Below, in pieces: positions 8,215 through 18,544 of a stretch of DNA of 64,000 bases. Source of the stretch: Halocatena halophila (GTDB lineage: Archaea; Halobacteriota; Halobacteria; Halobacteriales; Haloarculaceae); assembly GCA_027563145.1 (NCBI GenBank), contig CP071306.1:124001-188000 (forward strand), in the 5' to 3' direction. The position numbers and the translations under genes are program-made. Position 1 is the first letter of the stretch. Each line of letters starts with the position of its first letter. The notes beneath the pieces are model-generated. The model searched no databases, had not been told where the DNA came from, and worked only from the letters and a program-made list of their open reading frames with translations.

Positions 8215-8223
8215 GTTTTTTAT
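8215..8223 (+). promoter_or_regulatory. TATA box for pccA
   Basis: TTTTTTAT centred about 27 bases upstream of ATG 8247, predicting a leaderless transcript of the biotin carboxylase gene. Confidence 0.45.
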
Positions 8224-8246
8224 CCAGACTCCTGATAGAGACAGCC

Positions 8247-10055
8247 ATGTTCGAGAAGGTGTTGATTGCGAACCGAGGGGAGATTGCCGTCCGAGTCATG
8301 CGCGCCTGTGCGGAGCTCGACATCGAGACGGTCGCAATCTACAGCGAGGCAGACAAAGATGCCGGACACGTCCGATACGCAGACGAGGCCTACAACGTTG
8401 GGCCGGCCCGCGCGGCCGACTCGTATCTCGACCAGGAGACGATCGTCGATGTTGCAACGCGTGCGGACGCGGACGCGATCCATCCTGGATATGGCTTTCT
8501 CGCAGAGAACGCCGAATTCGCGGCGCTCGTCGAAGCGACAGATGGCATCACCTGGATTGGTCCCTCAAGCGAATCGATGGAACAGCTGGGTGAAAAGACC
8601 AAAGCCCGGACGGTGATGGACGCCGCTGACGTGCCGATCGTCCCCGGTACCACCGATCCAGTGACCGATCCCGCAGAAATCGAGGCGTTCGGTGAGGAAC
8701 ATGGCTATCCGATCGCGATCAAGGCCGAAGGTGGCGGCGGTGGTCGTGGAATGAAGGTCGTTCGGAGCGCCGACGAAATCGAAGACCAGTTCGAGAGTGC
8801 CCAGCGCGAGGGCGAAGCCTACTTCGATAACGATTCGGTGTACATCGAGCGCTATCTCGAACACCCACGCCACATCGAGGTGCAGATCATCGCGGACCAG
8901 CAGGGCAACGTTCGGCATCTCGGCGAACGCGACTGCTCGCTCCAGCGTCGCCACCAGAAGATCATTGAGGAAGCTCCATCGCCCGCACTCGACGACCAGC
9001 TCCGGGCAGAGATCGGCGAGGCCGCTCGTCGCGGCGTCAAAGAATCCGAGTACACCAACGCTGGCACCGTCGAATTCCTCGTCGAGGACGGCCAGTTCTA
9101 CTTCCTCGAGGTGAACACCAGAATCCAGGTCGAACACACCGTCACCGAAGAGATTACCGGGATCGATATCGTGAAAACCCAGCTCCGGGTTGCAGCGGGC
9201 GAAGAACTCGACTTCGAGCAGAATGAAGTGGAGATCGAAGGCCACGGCATGGAGTTCAGAATCAATGCCGAGAACGCTGCCGAGGAGTTCGCTCCACAGA
9301 CCGGAACGCTCACGACGTACGATCCACCGGGAGGAATCGGCGTTCGTATGGACGATGCCCTCCGCGAAGGTGATGAGATCAGCGGCGATTACGATTCGAT
9401 GATCGCCAAACTCATCGTCTACGGGAGCGATCGCGAGGAGTGTCTCGACAGGTCACGCCGCGCACTCGCCGAGTTCGACATCGAAGGGCTCGTCACCGTG
9501 ATTCCATTCCACCGGCAGATGCTTCGCGACGAGCAGTTCGTTGCGGGTACGCACACGACGAAGTATCTCGACGAAGAGCTCGACCCGGCAGTGATAGAAA
9601 ACGCTCAGGAACAGTGGGGTCCCGCGTCGGTCGATGCAACCGATGAGGACGAAGAAACCGTCGAGCGCGAGTTCACGGTCGAAGTCAACGGGAAACGCTT
9701 TGAGGTGAATCTCGAAGAACGCGGCGCACCACCGCTTCCGTCGAACGGCGGAGCGAGCAGCCCGTCTCGACCAAACGGCGGTGCACCGACTGCGAGCAGC
9801 TCCTCCAGCAATGACAGTGGTGGAACTGTCACCACGGCCGAGGGCGAACAGGTCACCGCTGAGATGCAGGGAACCCTCCTCGAAGTCCCGATCGAAGAGG
9901 GCGATGAAGTCGCCGCTGGAGATGTTCTCTGTGTCCTCGAAGCGATGAAGATGGAAAACGACATTGTCGCTAGCCACGGCGGAACTGTCGTCGAAATCCC
10001 GGTTGCAGAGGGAGAAAGCGTCGATATGGGCGATCCACTCGTCGTCATCGACTGA
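8247..10055 (+). CDS. pccA: Acyl-CoA (propionyl/acetyl-CoA) carboxylase, biotin carboxylase plus biotin carrier subunit
   Basis: 602 residues. Carboxylates biotin with ATP and bicarbonate; PccB then transfers the carboxyl group to propionyl-CoA or acetyl-CoA. The biotin carboxylase domain spans about 1-445: N-terminal [20 protein letters not shown]-grasp loop GGGGRGMKV, catalytic [14 protein letters not shown]. An acidic Ser/Gly-rich linker (about 485-525) leads to the biotinyl carrier domain with the biotinylated lysine in LEAMKMEN. No carboxyltransferase gene is adjacent; the likely partners pccB and pccX are at 42091-43880. Confidence 0.95.
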   Translation: MFEKVLIANRGEIAVRVMRACAELDIETVAIYSEADKDAGHVRYADEAYNVGPARAADSYLDQETIVDVATRADADAIHPGYGFLAENAEFAALVEATDGITWIGPSSESMEQLGEKTKARTVMDAADVPIVPGTTDPVTDPAEIEAFGEEHGYPIAIKAEGGGGGRGMKVVRSADEIEDQFESAQREGEAYFDNDSVYIERYLEHPRHIEVQIIADQQGNVRHLGERDCSLQRRHQKIIEEAPSPALDDQLRAEIGEAARRGVKESEYTNAGTVEFLVEDGQFYFLEVNTRIQVEHTVTEEITGIDIVKTQLRVAAGEELDFEQNEVEIEGHGMEFRINAENAAEEFAPQTGTLTTYDPPGGIGVRMDDALREGDEISGDYDSMIAKLIVYGSDREECLDRSRRALAEFDIEGLVTVIPFHRQMLRDEQFVAGTHTTKYLDEELDPAVIENAQEQWGPASVDATDEDEETVEREFTVEVNGKRFEVNLEERGAPPLPSNGGASSPSRPNGGAPTASSSSSNDSGGTVTTAEGEQVTAEMQGTLLEVPIEEGDEVAAGDVLCVLEAMKMENDIVASHGGTVVEIPVAEGESVDMGDPLVVID

Positions 10056-10139
10056 AATATTCTTTTATATTGTAACGTCGCATCGATAATAACGAATCGA
10101 CGCGTTTTATCAGTAACAGCTCACATATCTTCCAGACGG

Positions 10140-11063
10140 ATGGGAACTACCAGAGAATCGAACGTAACGGGTGATCGTCGGCGATCGACCACGGGGCTGT
10201 GGTCGCAGCTTCTCTCTCAGCCAGGACTGGCGGTGCTCGCTGGGACGGTCGGTCTCGGTGGGAGTGTCGGTCTGCTCGTGGTGGCGTATATCACTGTGCT
10301 CCACCAGCTTCGGATTGCCCCACGACAGGATGCAGTGATCGTAGCGGGGGTTCTTTCCGTGCTGGTGGTGGCATCGGGAGTACTGGTCACCCAGCTTCGG
10401 ATTGGCCGCTCGCTTGCTCGTATCACGGACGTCATCCAGCAATCGAACGAACACGATGAGGCCGAACTATCGGCGTTACAAGCCCAGACCGAGCGCTTAG
10501 AGCGAGCGACGGTCGGCCTCCAGAAACAACAACAGACACAACACGGGCTGTTTAAACCAGCCATCGAGATCGATGGGATCTCGACTGACGAGCGCATGAC
10601 TGAATCGGACACACTCATTCTGAACGTCTCGAATCGGTCGTTCGGTCCGGCACTGGGTCTCTCAGTGACATCTTCCCTTTCGCTTGCGGGCACGCCACGC
10701 GACTACGACGTGTATGGAGACACCGCTGACTGCCCGACGAGGAAACGATCCACAACGGGCACGAATACGCGAGTTCCACCGTACGCTGATGGTGTAGAGC
10801 TCGCCGTTGGCGTTCGTGTTGGGGTCCAAACGGAAGCCGAGGCGGACGCCACGCCAGTCACCTGCCGATTTAGTGACGCTGCCCGGGTGTGTCACGCAGA
10901 TGGCGTCGAATCTATGACAGTTGCCTTCGAGATCAACTACGAAGATGTGTTCGGTGCGACCTACACCGAACGGGTCGAACTCCCCGCAATCGAGCTATCT
11001 GCGGAGCATACGCTTGCCACGGCAGAATCCGTCCCGGAGGAACTGCCACCAGCAGAGCTGTAA
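10140..11063 (+). CDS. Uncharacterised membrane-anchored protein with coiled coil
   Basis: 307 residues. Two hydrophobic segments (about 28-58 and 65-85) form a hairpin anchor, followed by a short coiled coil (about 100-140, ELSALQAQTERLERATVGL). A soluble C-terminal domain of about 160 residues is beta-rich (DTLILNVSNRSFGPALGLSV). The pattern resembles small haloarchaeal membrane sensors or scaffolds, but no known domain is visible. Its stop is about 65 bp before the ileS start. Confidence 0.65.
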   Translation: MGTTRESNVTGDRRRSTTGLWSQLLSQPGLAVLAGTVGLGGSVGLLVVAYITVLHQLRIAPRQDAVIVAGVLSVLVVASGVLVTQLRIGRSLARITDVIQQSNEHDEAELSALQAQTERLERATVGLQKQQQTQHGLFKPAIEIDGISTDERMTESDTLILNVSNRSFGPALGLSVTSSLSLAGTPRDYDVYGDTADCPTRKRSTTGTNTRVPPYADGVELAVGVRVGVQTEAEADATPVTCRFSDAARVCHADGVESMTVAFEINYEDVFGATYTERVELPAIELSAEHTLATAESVPEELPPAEL

Positions 11064-11101
11064 CCGATCGTTTGCAGACGCGACTGCAAGACCGATTCTC
11101 C

Positions 11102-11106
11102 TTTAA
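11102..11106 (+). promoter_or_regulatory. TATA-like box that decides the ileS start
   Basis: CCTTTAATG is centred about 25 bases upstream of ATG 11130. This is the spacing of a leaderless haloarchaeal promoter and favours 11130 over the upstream in-frame ATG at 11106, which lies within the promoter itself. Confidence 0.45.
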
Positions 11107-11129
11107 TGATCCGGACGATTACCTCTTTT

Positions 11130-14100
11130 ATGAGTCGGTTCGCCGCGATTGATGACCGCTATGACCCTCACGCCATCGAATCGGAGATGATGGACTATTG
11201 GGATGCGGTCGATGCCTACGAGCAGACGAAAGCACACCGGGAGGGCAACGAGCGGTTTTTCTTCGTTGACGGCCCGCCGTACACCTCAGGGTCGGCCCAC
11301 ATGGGAACGACCTGGAACAAGACACTCAAAGACTGCTATCTCCGCTATCTTCGGATGTCGGGCTACGACGTGACTGATCGACCCGGCTATGACATGCATG
11401 GCCTCCCGATCGAGACGCGTGTCGAAGAACGCCTTGGCTTTGAGAACAAAAAGGACATCAAGGAGTTCGGTGAAGAGCGGTTCATCGAGGAGTGTAAGGC
11501 CTACGCCAACGAGCAACTTGAGGGACTCCAGTCGGACTTTCAGTCGTTTGGCGTCTGGATGGACTGGGAGAACCCGTACAAGTCGGTCGATCCCACGTAC
11601 ATGGAAGCCGCCTGGTGGGCATTCGCACAGGCGTTCGAGCGCGAACTCGTCGATCAGGGCGGGCGCTCGATCAGCCAGTGTCCGCGGTGTGAGACGGCCA
11701 TCGCGAAAAACGAGGTCGAGTACGAGGTCGTTTCCGATCCCTCGATCTATGTGAAATTCCCGCTCACCGACCGCGAGGGATCAATCGTCATCTGGACGAC
11801 GACGCCCTGGACGCTCCCGGCCAACACGTTCGTGGCAATCGATGAGTCGGCGACCTATCAGGCTGTCCGCGTTGAATCCCAGTCCACCAGCGAGCTCCTC
11901 TACGTCGAAGAACACTGCATCGAGGATGTCGTCGAGAAGGGTGGCTACGACGAGTACACCGTCGAGACGAGTTTCGATGGATCGGAGCTCGTCGGCTGGA
12001 CCTACGAGCATCCGCTCGCCCAGGCAGTTCCAGACCATCCCTCGGGAGCCGGCACCCAGCAGCTTTACGACGCCGACTACGTCGAGATCGACCGGACTGG
12101 ACTCGTTCACAGCGCACCCGGACACGGTCCCGAAGACTTCCAGCGCGCACAGGAACTCGATCTCGATATCGTCTGCCCAGTCGGTCCCGATGGCTCCTTT
12201 ACCGAGCGAGCCGGTCGCTACGAAGGTCAGTTCGTCAAAGACGCAGACGAGGAGATCATCGCCGATCTGGACGAAAAGGGCCTGCTGGTGAATGCGGACA
12301 CCGTCTCGCACGACTATGGCCACTGCTGGCGCTGTGATACGGGCATCATCCAGATCGTCACTGATCAGTGGTTTATCACCACCTCGGCGATTACTGACGA
12401 GATGCTCGAAAACGTTGCCGGGACCGACTGGTATCCCGAGGAAGCCCGTGACAACCGGTTCGCTGACTTCGTCGATGATTCGCCGGACTGGAACGTCTCC
12501 CGACAGCGCTACTGGGACATTCCGATCCCGATCTGGACGCCAGCCGACTGGGACGGCGATCTCGACTCGGCGATCGTGATCGGCGATCGCACGGAGCTTG
12601 CCCAGCGCGTCGATCAGGCGATTGATCCAGAAACGGTTGATATCCACAAAGACACTGTCGATGAGCTGACGATCACCGAAGACGGCGTGACCCACACCCG
12701 CGTGGCGGACGTGTTCGATGTCTGGCTCGACTCATCGGTTGCCTCCTGGGGAACGCTGAACTACCCGAGCGAGGAGGACGAGTTCGACGAGCTCTGGCCG
12801 GCCGATCTCATCATCGAGGCGCACGATCAGACGCGTGGCTGGTTCTGGTCACAGCTGGCAATGGGGAGTGCAGCCGTCGGTGAGGCTCCATACGAGCGTG
12901 TGTTGATGCACGGCCACGCACTGATGCCCGACGGTCGTGCGATGTCGAAATCGAAGGACATCCTTGTCGACCCCCACGATGTGATCGAAGAGTATGGGAC
13001 GGACCCGATGCGTGCGTTCTTGCTCTCATACACCGCCCGTGGCGACAACATGAAGTTCTCCTTCGATGGCGTCGCGGAGATGAACAGCCGGCTCAACATC
13101 CTCTGGAACGTCTATCGGTTCTCGATGGGCTATATGCGACCGGATGGATTCGATCCATCGGCTGTAACTCTCGACGATGTTGAGCTGGCGATCGAAGACG
13201 AGTGGATTCTCTCGCGCTTACAGAGCACCAAGCGTGCAATAGACGACCATTTCGAGGCGTTCGAACAGGACAAAGCCCTGAACACGCTCCTTGCGTTTTT
13301 CGTCGAGGACGTGTCGCGATACTACGTGCAGTTGATCCGCGATCGCGTCTGGCCGGTTGAGCAGACCGACTCGAAACAGGCGGCCTACGCCACGCTCTAT
13401 ACCGTGCTCGAAGAGACGGTCGCGTTGTTCGCGCCGTTCACGCCGTTCGTGGCCGAGACGCTCTATCAGCATCTCACGGGCGACACTGGCTACGACACCG
13501 TCCACATGTGTGACTACCCAGAGCCTGATGAGCGCTGGCTCGACACCGAACTCGAAGGGGACATTGCGATCTGTCGGTCGATCGAAGAGGCAGGGGCAAA
13601 CGCCCGCGAACAGGCCGGACGCAGTCTTCGCTGGCCGGTCGATCGCGTCGTCGTCGATGCCGAGTCCGACCGAGCAGTCAGGGCGGTCGAGCGCCGTCGT
13701 GATCTGTTGGCCGAGCGGCTCAACGCCTACGAAATCGAGCTCCTGGATCCTGATCGATCGTTCGAGGAGCTCACCTTCGCGGCGACGGCCGATATGAGCA
13801 TTCTCGGCCCAACGTTTGGCGAGGATGCGGGTCGGATCATGAACGCCCTCAATAACGCGAACGTGGCCGAGCCAACGGTCGAGGCGCTCGAAGCCGCCGT
13901 TGAGGATGAGATCGGCACTCCTGTCGAACTCACCGAGGAGATGATCGAGATCGAAACCCGCACCGAAACGACGATCGGGAGCGCGGATTTCGATGCAGGC
14001 ATCGTCTATGTCGATTCGACGCTCACGGACGAGATTCGTGCGGAGGGATACGCCAAGGAAGTCGTTCGCCGGGCGAACAACATGCGTGGCGACTTAGAGC

Positions 14101-14330
14101 TCCAGAACACCCAGGAGGTCAGACTGGACATACAGCTTGAGGACGAAACGATCGCCGAGTACGTTTCCGAACGCGAGGATATCGTCCGCGAGCAGGTCCG
14201 GGTCACAGCCATCGAACCGGTCAGCGACGGTCACACCGACAGCTGGGAGCTGACAAACGTCGATACGGGCGAGCCAGTTGAACTCGAACTCACGATCGAT
14301 CCGCTCGTGGCACAGAAAGCGACGGAGTGA
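11130..14330 (+). CDS. ileS: Isoleucyl-tRNA synthetase
   Basis: 1066 residues from ATG 11130 (MSRFAAIDDRYDP). Class Ia synthetase charging tRNA-Ile. The HIGH signature appears as SAHMGTTWNKT in the N-terminal Rossmann fold, followed by the CP1 editing domain (about 170-400, with VIWTTTPWTLPAN). The KMSKS loop appears as AMSKSKDILVDP, followed by an anticodon-binding helical domain and a long C-terminal extension typical of archaeal/eukaryotic IleRS. Size and motif order are normal. Confidence 0.97.
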   Translation: MSRFAAIDDRYDPHAIESEMMDYWDAVDAYEQTKAHREGNERFFFVDGPPYTSGSAHMGTTWNKTLKDCYLRYLRMSGYDVTDRPGYDMHGLPIETRVEERLGFENKKDIKEFGEERFIEECKAYANEQLEGLQSDFQSFGVWMDWENPYKSVDPTYMEAAWWAFAQAFERELVDQGGRSISQCPRCETAIAKNEVEYEVVSDPSIYVKFPLTDREGSIVIWTTTPWTLPANTFVAIDESATYQAVRVESQSTSELLYVEEHCIEDVVEKGGYDEYTVETSFDGSELVGWTYEHPLAQAVPDHPSGAGTQQLYDADYVEIDRTGLVHSAPGHGPEDFQRAQELDLDIVCPVGPDGSFTERAGRYEGQFVKDADEEIIADLDEKGLLVNADTVSHDYGHCWRCDTGIIQIVTDQWFITTSAITDEMLENVAGTDWYPEEARDNRFADFVDDSPDWNVSRQRYWDIPIPIWTPADWDGDLDSAIVIGDRTELAQRVDQAIDPETVDIHKDTVDELTITEDGVTHTRVADVFDVWLDSSVASWGTLNYPSEEDEFDELWPADLIIEAHDQTRGWFWSQLAMGSAAVGEAPYERVLMHGHALMPDGRAMSKSKDILVDPHDVIEEYGTDPMRAFLLSYTARGDNMKFSFDGVAEMNSRLNILWNVYRFSMGYMRPDGFDPSAVTLDDVELAIEDEWILSRLQSTKRAIDDHFEAFEQDKALNTLLAFFVEDVSRYYVQLIRDRVWPVEQTDSKQAAYATLYTVLEETVALFAPFTPFVAETLYQHLTGDTGYDTVHMCDYPEPDERWLDTELEGDIAICRSIEEAGANAREQAGRSLRWPVDRVVVDAESDRAVRAVERRRDLLAERLNAYEIELLDPDRSFEELTFAATADMSILGPTFGEDAGRIMNALNNANVAEPTVEALEAAVEDEIGTPVELTEEMIEIETRTETTIGSADFDAGIVYVDSTLTDEIRAEGYAKEVVRRANNMRGDLELQNTQEVRLDIQLEDETIAEYVSEREDIVREQVRVTAIEPVSDGHTDSWELTNVDTGEPVELELTIDPLVAQKATE

Positions 14331-14356
14331 GGCTCTCACCGGTGGGGTTGTTGCGT

Positions 14357-14575
14357 TCAGTAATGACCGAGCACCCCACGCTCGCGCGCAGTCCGATCTG
14401 CACGTCGGAATCCATAGTATCCAATCAGAAGATAACCGAACGCAGTCCCCACGAGAATCAACAAATCGCCCGTAGGGAGCTCCCAGATTCGAAGGTCGCT
14501 CCGATCGCTTGACAATTGCTCGCTTGACCCACAGTTCGAAGTCACGTGCAACCGCTGTGGTCTCCACATTGACAC
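14357..14575 (-). CDS. Possible small membrane protein
   Basis: 72-residue frame with one clear hydrophobic segment (DLLILVGTAFGYLLIGYYGF) and a basic C-terminal tail. The N-terminal third overlaps a regulator remnant on the other strand and is not convincing, so the real start may be internal. No family recognised. It may be noncoding. Confidence 0.3.
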   Translation of the reverse strand: MSMWRPQRLHVTSNCGSSEQLSSDRSDLRIWELPTGDLLILVGTAFGYLLIGYYGFRRADRTARERGVLGHY

Positions 14576-14804
14576 GGCAATAGGACCCTGTATCCTCCGA
14601 CATCCGGCGGTAGTGTCGTTCTATCACGATCATGGAATCGACGTGCGGACACAGCCATTTTGGTCTCTGGCTCGCAACATCGAACAGTCATCAGTCGAAT
14701 CCGAAGATCCGGTAACGGTTCGTGTCGACATTCGGATCGAAACGGAGATCCTTCGACTCACGGTAGACGAGAGTCCATCCGTCATTAACACGGAGTATGT
14801 GTGA
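14509..14804 (+). pseudogene. 3' remnant of a DUF7351-type wHTH regulator
   Basis: In frame with the TGA at 14802-14804, the sequence reads FEVTCNRCGLHID, then PAVVSFYHDHGIDV, then PVTVRVDIRIETEILRLTV. This aligns with the C-terminal quarter of the intact regulator at 48351-49202 (CRCDRCGRTLL, PAVVGFFHDHGVDL). The wHTH and first zinc-ribbon parts are absent, and no plausible start precedes it. It is therefore a truncated gene between ileS and acs, although an internal GTG could in principle still make a 63-residue peptide. Confidence 0.65.
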
Positions 14805-14841
14805 CGAAACGCCAGTCTCTCGTTGCGTTCCGGTGGGCAAC

Positions 14842-16821
14842 TCAGTCCGCGTTCACTTTCTGGTCGATCGCTTCGACGACCTCTGGGTTGCGCAGCGTGG
14901 AGGTGTTTCCGAGCTCGTCATCGTTGGCGATGTCCTCAAGCAGCCGTCGCATGATCTTCCCTGAGCGGGTTTTTGGCAGCTCTGGGGTGAAGACGACCGC
15001 TTCGGGCCGGGCAATCGGACCGATCGCGTCTTCGACGCCCGAAATGATCGCTGACTCGAGCTCCTTGCCTTCTTCGGCACCTTCCTCCGTGATGGCGTAG
15101 GCGTAGACGGCCTGTCCTTTGACATCGTGATTGCCACCGACAACGGCGGCTTCGGCAACGCCTTCGACGCCAACGATCGCGCTTTCGATCTCCATCGTCC
15201 CGAGTCGGTGACCTGATACGTTGATCACGTCGTCGACGCGCCCAAGCACAGTGATGTAGCCGTCCTCGTCGAGCTTTGCACCGTCTTCGGGGAAGTATAC
15301 CCAGTCGTCGGGATCATCGGAGTCAACATCTGAGTACTCCGCCCAGTACTCCTCGATGAATCGCTCGTCGTTTTGATACAGCGTCCGCAACATTCCTGGC
15401 CACGGCTTCTGGACGGTGAGATAGCCGGCCTGACCCGCCTCGACCGGCTCGCCGGACACGTCGACGATCTCAACGTCAACGCCCGGCAGCGGTGGTCCCG
15501 CAGAACCAGGCTTCATCGTGCCAACCCCCGGTAGCGTCGTCACCATCATGCCACCGGTTTCTGTCTGCCACCAGGTGTCGATGATCGGACACGCTTCGTT
15601 GCCAATGTGGGTGTAATACCACTTCCATGCACGCGGATTGATCGGCTCGCCAACGGTACCGAGCAGCCGCAAGCTCGAGAGATCGTGACCCGCTGGGTAC
15701 TCCTCGCCCCATTTCATGAACGCACGAATCGCTGTGGGAGCTGTATACAGTTGCGTGACCGAATACTCCTCGACGATTTCCCAGAGACGGTCTTTCTCCG
15801 GATAATCTGGCGTCCCCTCATACATCACCGAAGTGGTTCCAAGCGCCAGGGGTCCGTACACGATGTAGGAGTGACCAGTGATCCAGCCAATATCTGCCGA
15901 ACACCAGTAGGTGTCCTCCGGAGTGATATCAAGCACGTTCTGGCTCGTCCAGCTCGTCCAGGCGAGATAGCCCCCAGTAGTGTGCTTGACGCCCTTGGGC
16001 TGGCCGGTCGTTCCGGACGTGTACATCAAAAACAGCATGTCTTCGGCGTCGCGAGAGACGGGCGCAACGGTCTCTCCTGCGTGATCCGCTACGAGCTCGT
16101 CGTAGTCGTGCTCATCGTCAGCCATCGGGTGGTCGTAGGCGTCCTCAAGGCGATCAACGACGACGCTCGTCACATCGTGGTCTACGCCCGCAACCCCGTC
16201 ATCGGATTTTCCTTTGTGTTCGAGCGGATCGCCACGACGATAGTAGCCATCACACGTGATGAGATACTCGGAGCCGGCACTCTCCATTCGCGTGGTGAGT
16301 GCCTCAGCAGAAAAGCCCGCAAAGACGACCGAATGGGGTGCACCAATGCGCGCACACGCCAGCATCGCGATCGGTAGCTCCGGAACCATCGGCATATACA
16401 TTGTGACGACGTCGTCTTCTTCGACGCCGAGCGATCGCAGTCCGGCCGCAAACTCGTTTACCTCGCGGTGGAGCGCTTCGTACGTGTACGTTCGCGTCTC
16501 ACCGAGTTCACCAATCCACTCGATCGCGACCGAGGAGCCACGCTCATCGAGATGGCGATCGAGGCAGTTCGCAGACGCGTTCAGCGATCCACCGGTGAAC
16601 CACTCGTAAAACGGTGGATTCGAATCGTCGAGGACGGTGTCATACGGCGATTCCCAGTCGAGTAGATCGGCAGCTGCCCGCCAGCACTCGGGCCACTCGG
16701 CCTCGAATTCGTCGTAGATAGCGGGGTCGCTAGCGTTCGCCTGCTCGACGAACGACGACGGCGGCTCAAACGAATCCTGGGCGGCCAATCGTGCTTCCAG
16801 TTCTGCGGTATCATCCGACAT
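14842..16821 (-). CDS. acs: Acetyl-CoA synthetase (AMP-forming)
   Basis: 659 residues from ATG 16821 (MSDDTAELEARL); an in-frame ATG 12 bp upstream is less likely. Activates acetate to acetyl-CoA through acetyl-AMP. Motifs: P-loop-like MYTSGTTGQPKGVKH, adenylate-binding DTWWQTETGGMM, hinge and core VLGRVDDVINVSGHRLGT, and C-terminal PKTRSGKIMRR with the lysine that is acetylated in bacterial and archaeal Acs. Supports growth on acetate and feeds acyl-CoA pools used by the carboxylase. Single-gene transcript on the minus strand. Confidence 0.96.
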   Translation of the reverse strand: MSDDTAELEARLAAQDSFEPPSSFVEQANASDPAIYDEFEAEWPECWRAAADLLDWESPYDTVLDDSNPPFYEWFTGGSLNASANCLDRHLDERGSSVAIEWIGELGETRTYTYEALHREVNEFAAGLRSLGVEEDDVVTMYMPMVPELPIAMLACARIGAPHSVVFAGFSAEALTTRMESAGSEYLITCDGYYRRGDPLEHKGKSDDGVAGVDHDVTSVVVDRLEDAYDHPMADDEHDYDELVADHAGETVAPVSRDAEDMLFLMYTSGTTGQPKGVKHTTGGYLAWTSWTSQNVLDITPEDTYWCSADIGWITGHSYIVYGPLALGTTSVMYEGTPDYPEKDRLWEIVEEYSVTQLYTAPTAIRAFMKWGEEYPAGHDLSSLRLLGTVGEPINPRAWKWYYTHIGNEACPIIDTWWQTETGGMMVTTLPGVGTMKPGSAGPPLPGVDVEIVDVSGEPVEAGQAGYLTVQKPWPGMLRTLYQNDERFIEEYWAEYSDVDSDDPDDWVYFPEDGAKLDEDGYITVLGRVDDVINVSGHRLGTMEIESAIVGVEGVAEAAVVGGNHDVKGQAVYAYAITEEGAEEGKELESAIISGVEDAIGPIARPEAVVFTPELPKTRSGKIMRRLLEDIANDDELGNTSTLRNPEVVEAIDQKVNAD

Positions 16822-16932
16822 GGATAGCTGCACCTCACAATCGATCGACCATAAACGTGCCGGACGTTTATCAAGAAGGACCAGGTTGCTGTCAGTTGTG
16901 CTTCGGTGGTGTAGCTGTTGCAGTAACCTGAC

Positions 16933-17904
16933 TCACGAAGAGCGCGTCGTCGTTCTGTGCTCAAAGACAAGCGCAGACACGGATGCGCGCTGGAGCCACA
17001 CAAAGCCTGCCAGGACGAGCACAAATCCCACGCCTGTGAGCGGGTCGATCAGTTCACCCAGAATGAACCAGGAAAGAACGGTCGCCATGATTGGTTCGAG
17101 ATAGCTAATCAGATTGATCTGAGCAGATCCGAGCTCACCCAACAGCGTGAAATACAATAGAAACGCCACTGCGCCGGGAATGAGTCCGAGATACACGAGT
17201 GCTCCGAGTCCTGTCTGTGACCACTGTATTGCCGCGATCGATTCACCGGACAGAATCCCTGCAAGCAACAGTTCGGTTGCGCCGATGAGCATCGCCCACG
17301 CCTGTATCGTCCGTGCAGGCAACCCGGTTTCGAACGGCTCGGTGAGTACAGCACCAATCGCGAAACTGGCTGCTGCAACAAACACCGTGAGAACGCCCAG
17401 CCCGTCACCGGCCAACAGTGCCAGTGGGTCGAGTGCACTGGCTCTCGCGAGAATATCCGTCCCTGCGCTGTCGGACACGCCGGGTTGTGCGACGAGAAAG
17501 ACACCCAAAAATCCCAGCGCAAAGCCCACGGCGTCGCCGGCCTGCATCTGCTTTCCGAGCAAACTGACGCCGAACAGCGCAGTCAGTACTGGAATCAAAC
17601 TCACGATCACCGCCGCAACCGCAGGGCGGACCGAAAGCTGACCGATGTACAACAGTGCGTGGTGGCCGCCGATGAGAAAGGTCCCGGCAATACCCACCAC
17701 GAGCCAGCCCCGCTGGCTCGTTGGACGCCAGTTGGCGGTCGTGAACAGCGCATATCCCAGCACCACGACGCCCGCCAACAGATACCGAAGACCAGCATAG
17801 GTCAACGGAGGAAACCATTCCAGTCCGACATCGATGGCAACAAACGAACTCCCCCACAGCGTCCCAAGCAGCAAGAACGCCCCTGCGAGCAATGTCCGAT
17901 TCAT
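16933..17904 (-). CDS. EamA/DMT-family transporter
   Basis: 323 residues with ten hydrophobic segments in two EamA repeats (about 5-140 and 165-300). Features such as GTLWGSSFVAIDVGLEWFPP at the first helix and LEPIMATVLSWFILGE in helix 9 are typical of the drug/metabolite transporter superfamily. Substrate cannot be predicted; amino-acid or nucleoside export is common. An Lrp regulator lies beyond it on the same strand, which could suggest amino-acid related control. Confidence 0.85.
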   Translation of the reverse strand: MNRTLLAGAFLLLGTLWGSSFVAIDVGLEWFPPLTYAGLRYLLAGVVVLGYALFTTANWRPTSQRGWLVVGIAGTFLIGGHHALLYIGQLSVRPAVAAVIVSLIPVLTALFGVSLLGKQMQAGDAVGFALGFLGVFLVAQPGVSDSAGTDILARASALDPLALLAGDGLGVLTVFVAAASFAIGAVLTEPFETGLPARTIQAWAMLIGATELLLAGILSGESIAAIQWSQTGLGALVYLGLIPGAVAFLLYFTLLGELGSAQINLISYLEPIMATVLSWFILGELIDPLTGVGFVLVLAGFVWLQRASVSALVFEHRTTTRSS

Positions 17905-18055
17905 TGATCACGCTCTCTGAATTGCAACACAGAACGGCAACGCTCTGAACGACTGGTTGTTCGGTACATGGAGAAATTAGAGAACTGTTCATTATATATC
18001 CATTGGTTGAACTAGAATAGGCCTCAACGTAGAATTTTGAAATTGTAGTTCAAGA

Positions 18056-18544
18056 TTACTCCAACAACTGGTTGTATAACGTCTCCCTGGATATCTGCTG
18101 GAGTGGTTCGTGTCCGTCATAGAGCGTACTGATCGTATACGTCGATATCGTCCGACCGACGCCATCGATGCGTTCGAGGGTATTGATGAGATCTTCTACC
18201 ATCTCCGGACCAGTGAGTTGTGCGATGACGAGATAATCGGTTTCGCCGGCGGTGAAATACACCTGGGTGATGCCATCGATCTCGGCCAGCCGTTGTCCGA
18301 GATCGGAGTGATCTTCGTCGTAGTCGGCGAAAATCTGGATAACGAACGTGATTTCGAAGCCGAGTGCCGCGAGATCGATGTCATAGTGGTCGTTTCTGAT
18401 GACACCGGCCTCGCGAAGCTGTTTCACCCGGTAGTTGACAGTCGAGAGCGGAATGTCCGTCGTTTCTGAGATGTGATCCGGACTTCGGGTCTCCTCGTCC
18501 GCGATCGTTTTGAGGATGTCAATATCTTTCTCGTCGATCTCCAT
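18056..18544 (-). CDS. Lrp/AsnC-family transcriptional regulator
   Basis: 162 residues. N-terminal HTH (about 1-60: IDEKDIDILKTIADEETRSPDHISETTDIPLSTVNYRVKQL in pieces) followed by a RAM ligand-binding domain (about 68-150: FVIQIFADYDEDHSDLGQ, TAGETDYLVIAQLTG). These proteins form octamers and sense amino acids. The target is unknown; the EamA transporter gene downstream is a candidate. Confidence 0.9.
   Translation of the reverse strand: MEIDEKDIDILKTIADEETRSPDHISETTDIPLSTVNYRVKQLREAGVIRNDHYDIDLAALGFEITFVIQIFADYDEDHSDLGQRLAEIDGITQVYFTAGETDYLVIAQLTGPEMVEDLINTLERIDGVGRTISTYTISTLYDGHEPLQQISRETLYNQLLE

Noticed and set aside
11781-12695. 304-residue minus-strand open frame inside ileS
   Set aside because: It is antisense to the conserved IleRS editing domain and arises from codon bias; composition is not that of a haloarchaeal protein.
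14094-14633. 179-residue minus-strand open frame overlapping the ileS 3' end
   Set aside because: Most of it is antisense to ileS; the rest overlaps the regulator remnant and has no domain.
15607-16377. 256-residue plus-strand open frame inside acs
   Set aside because: Antisense shadow of a strongly conserved enzyme.
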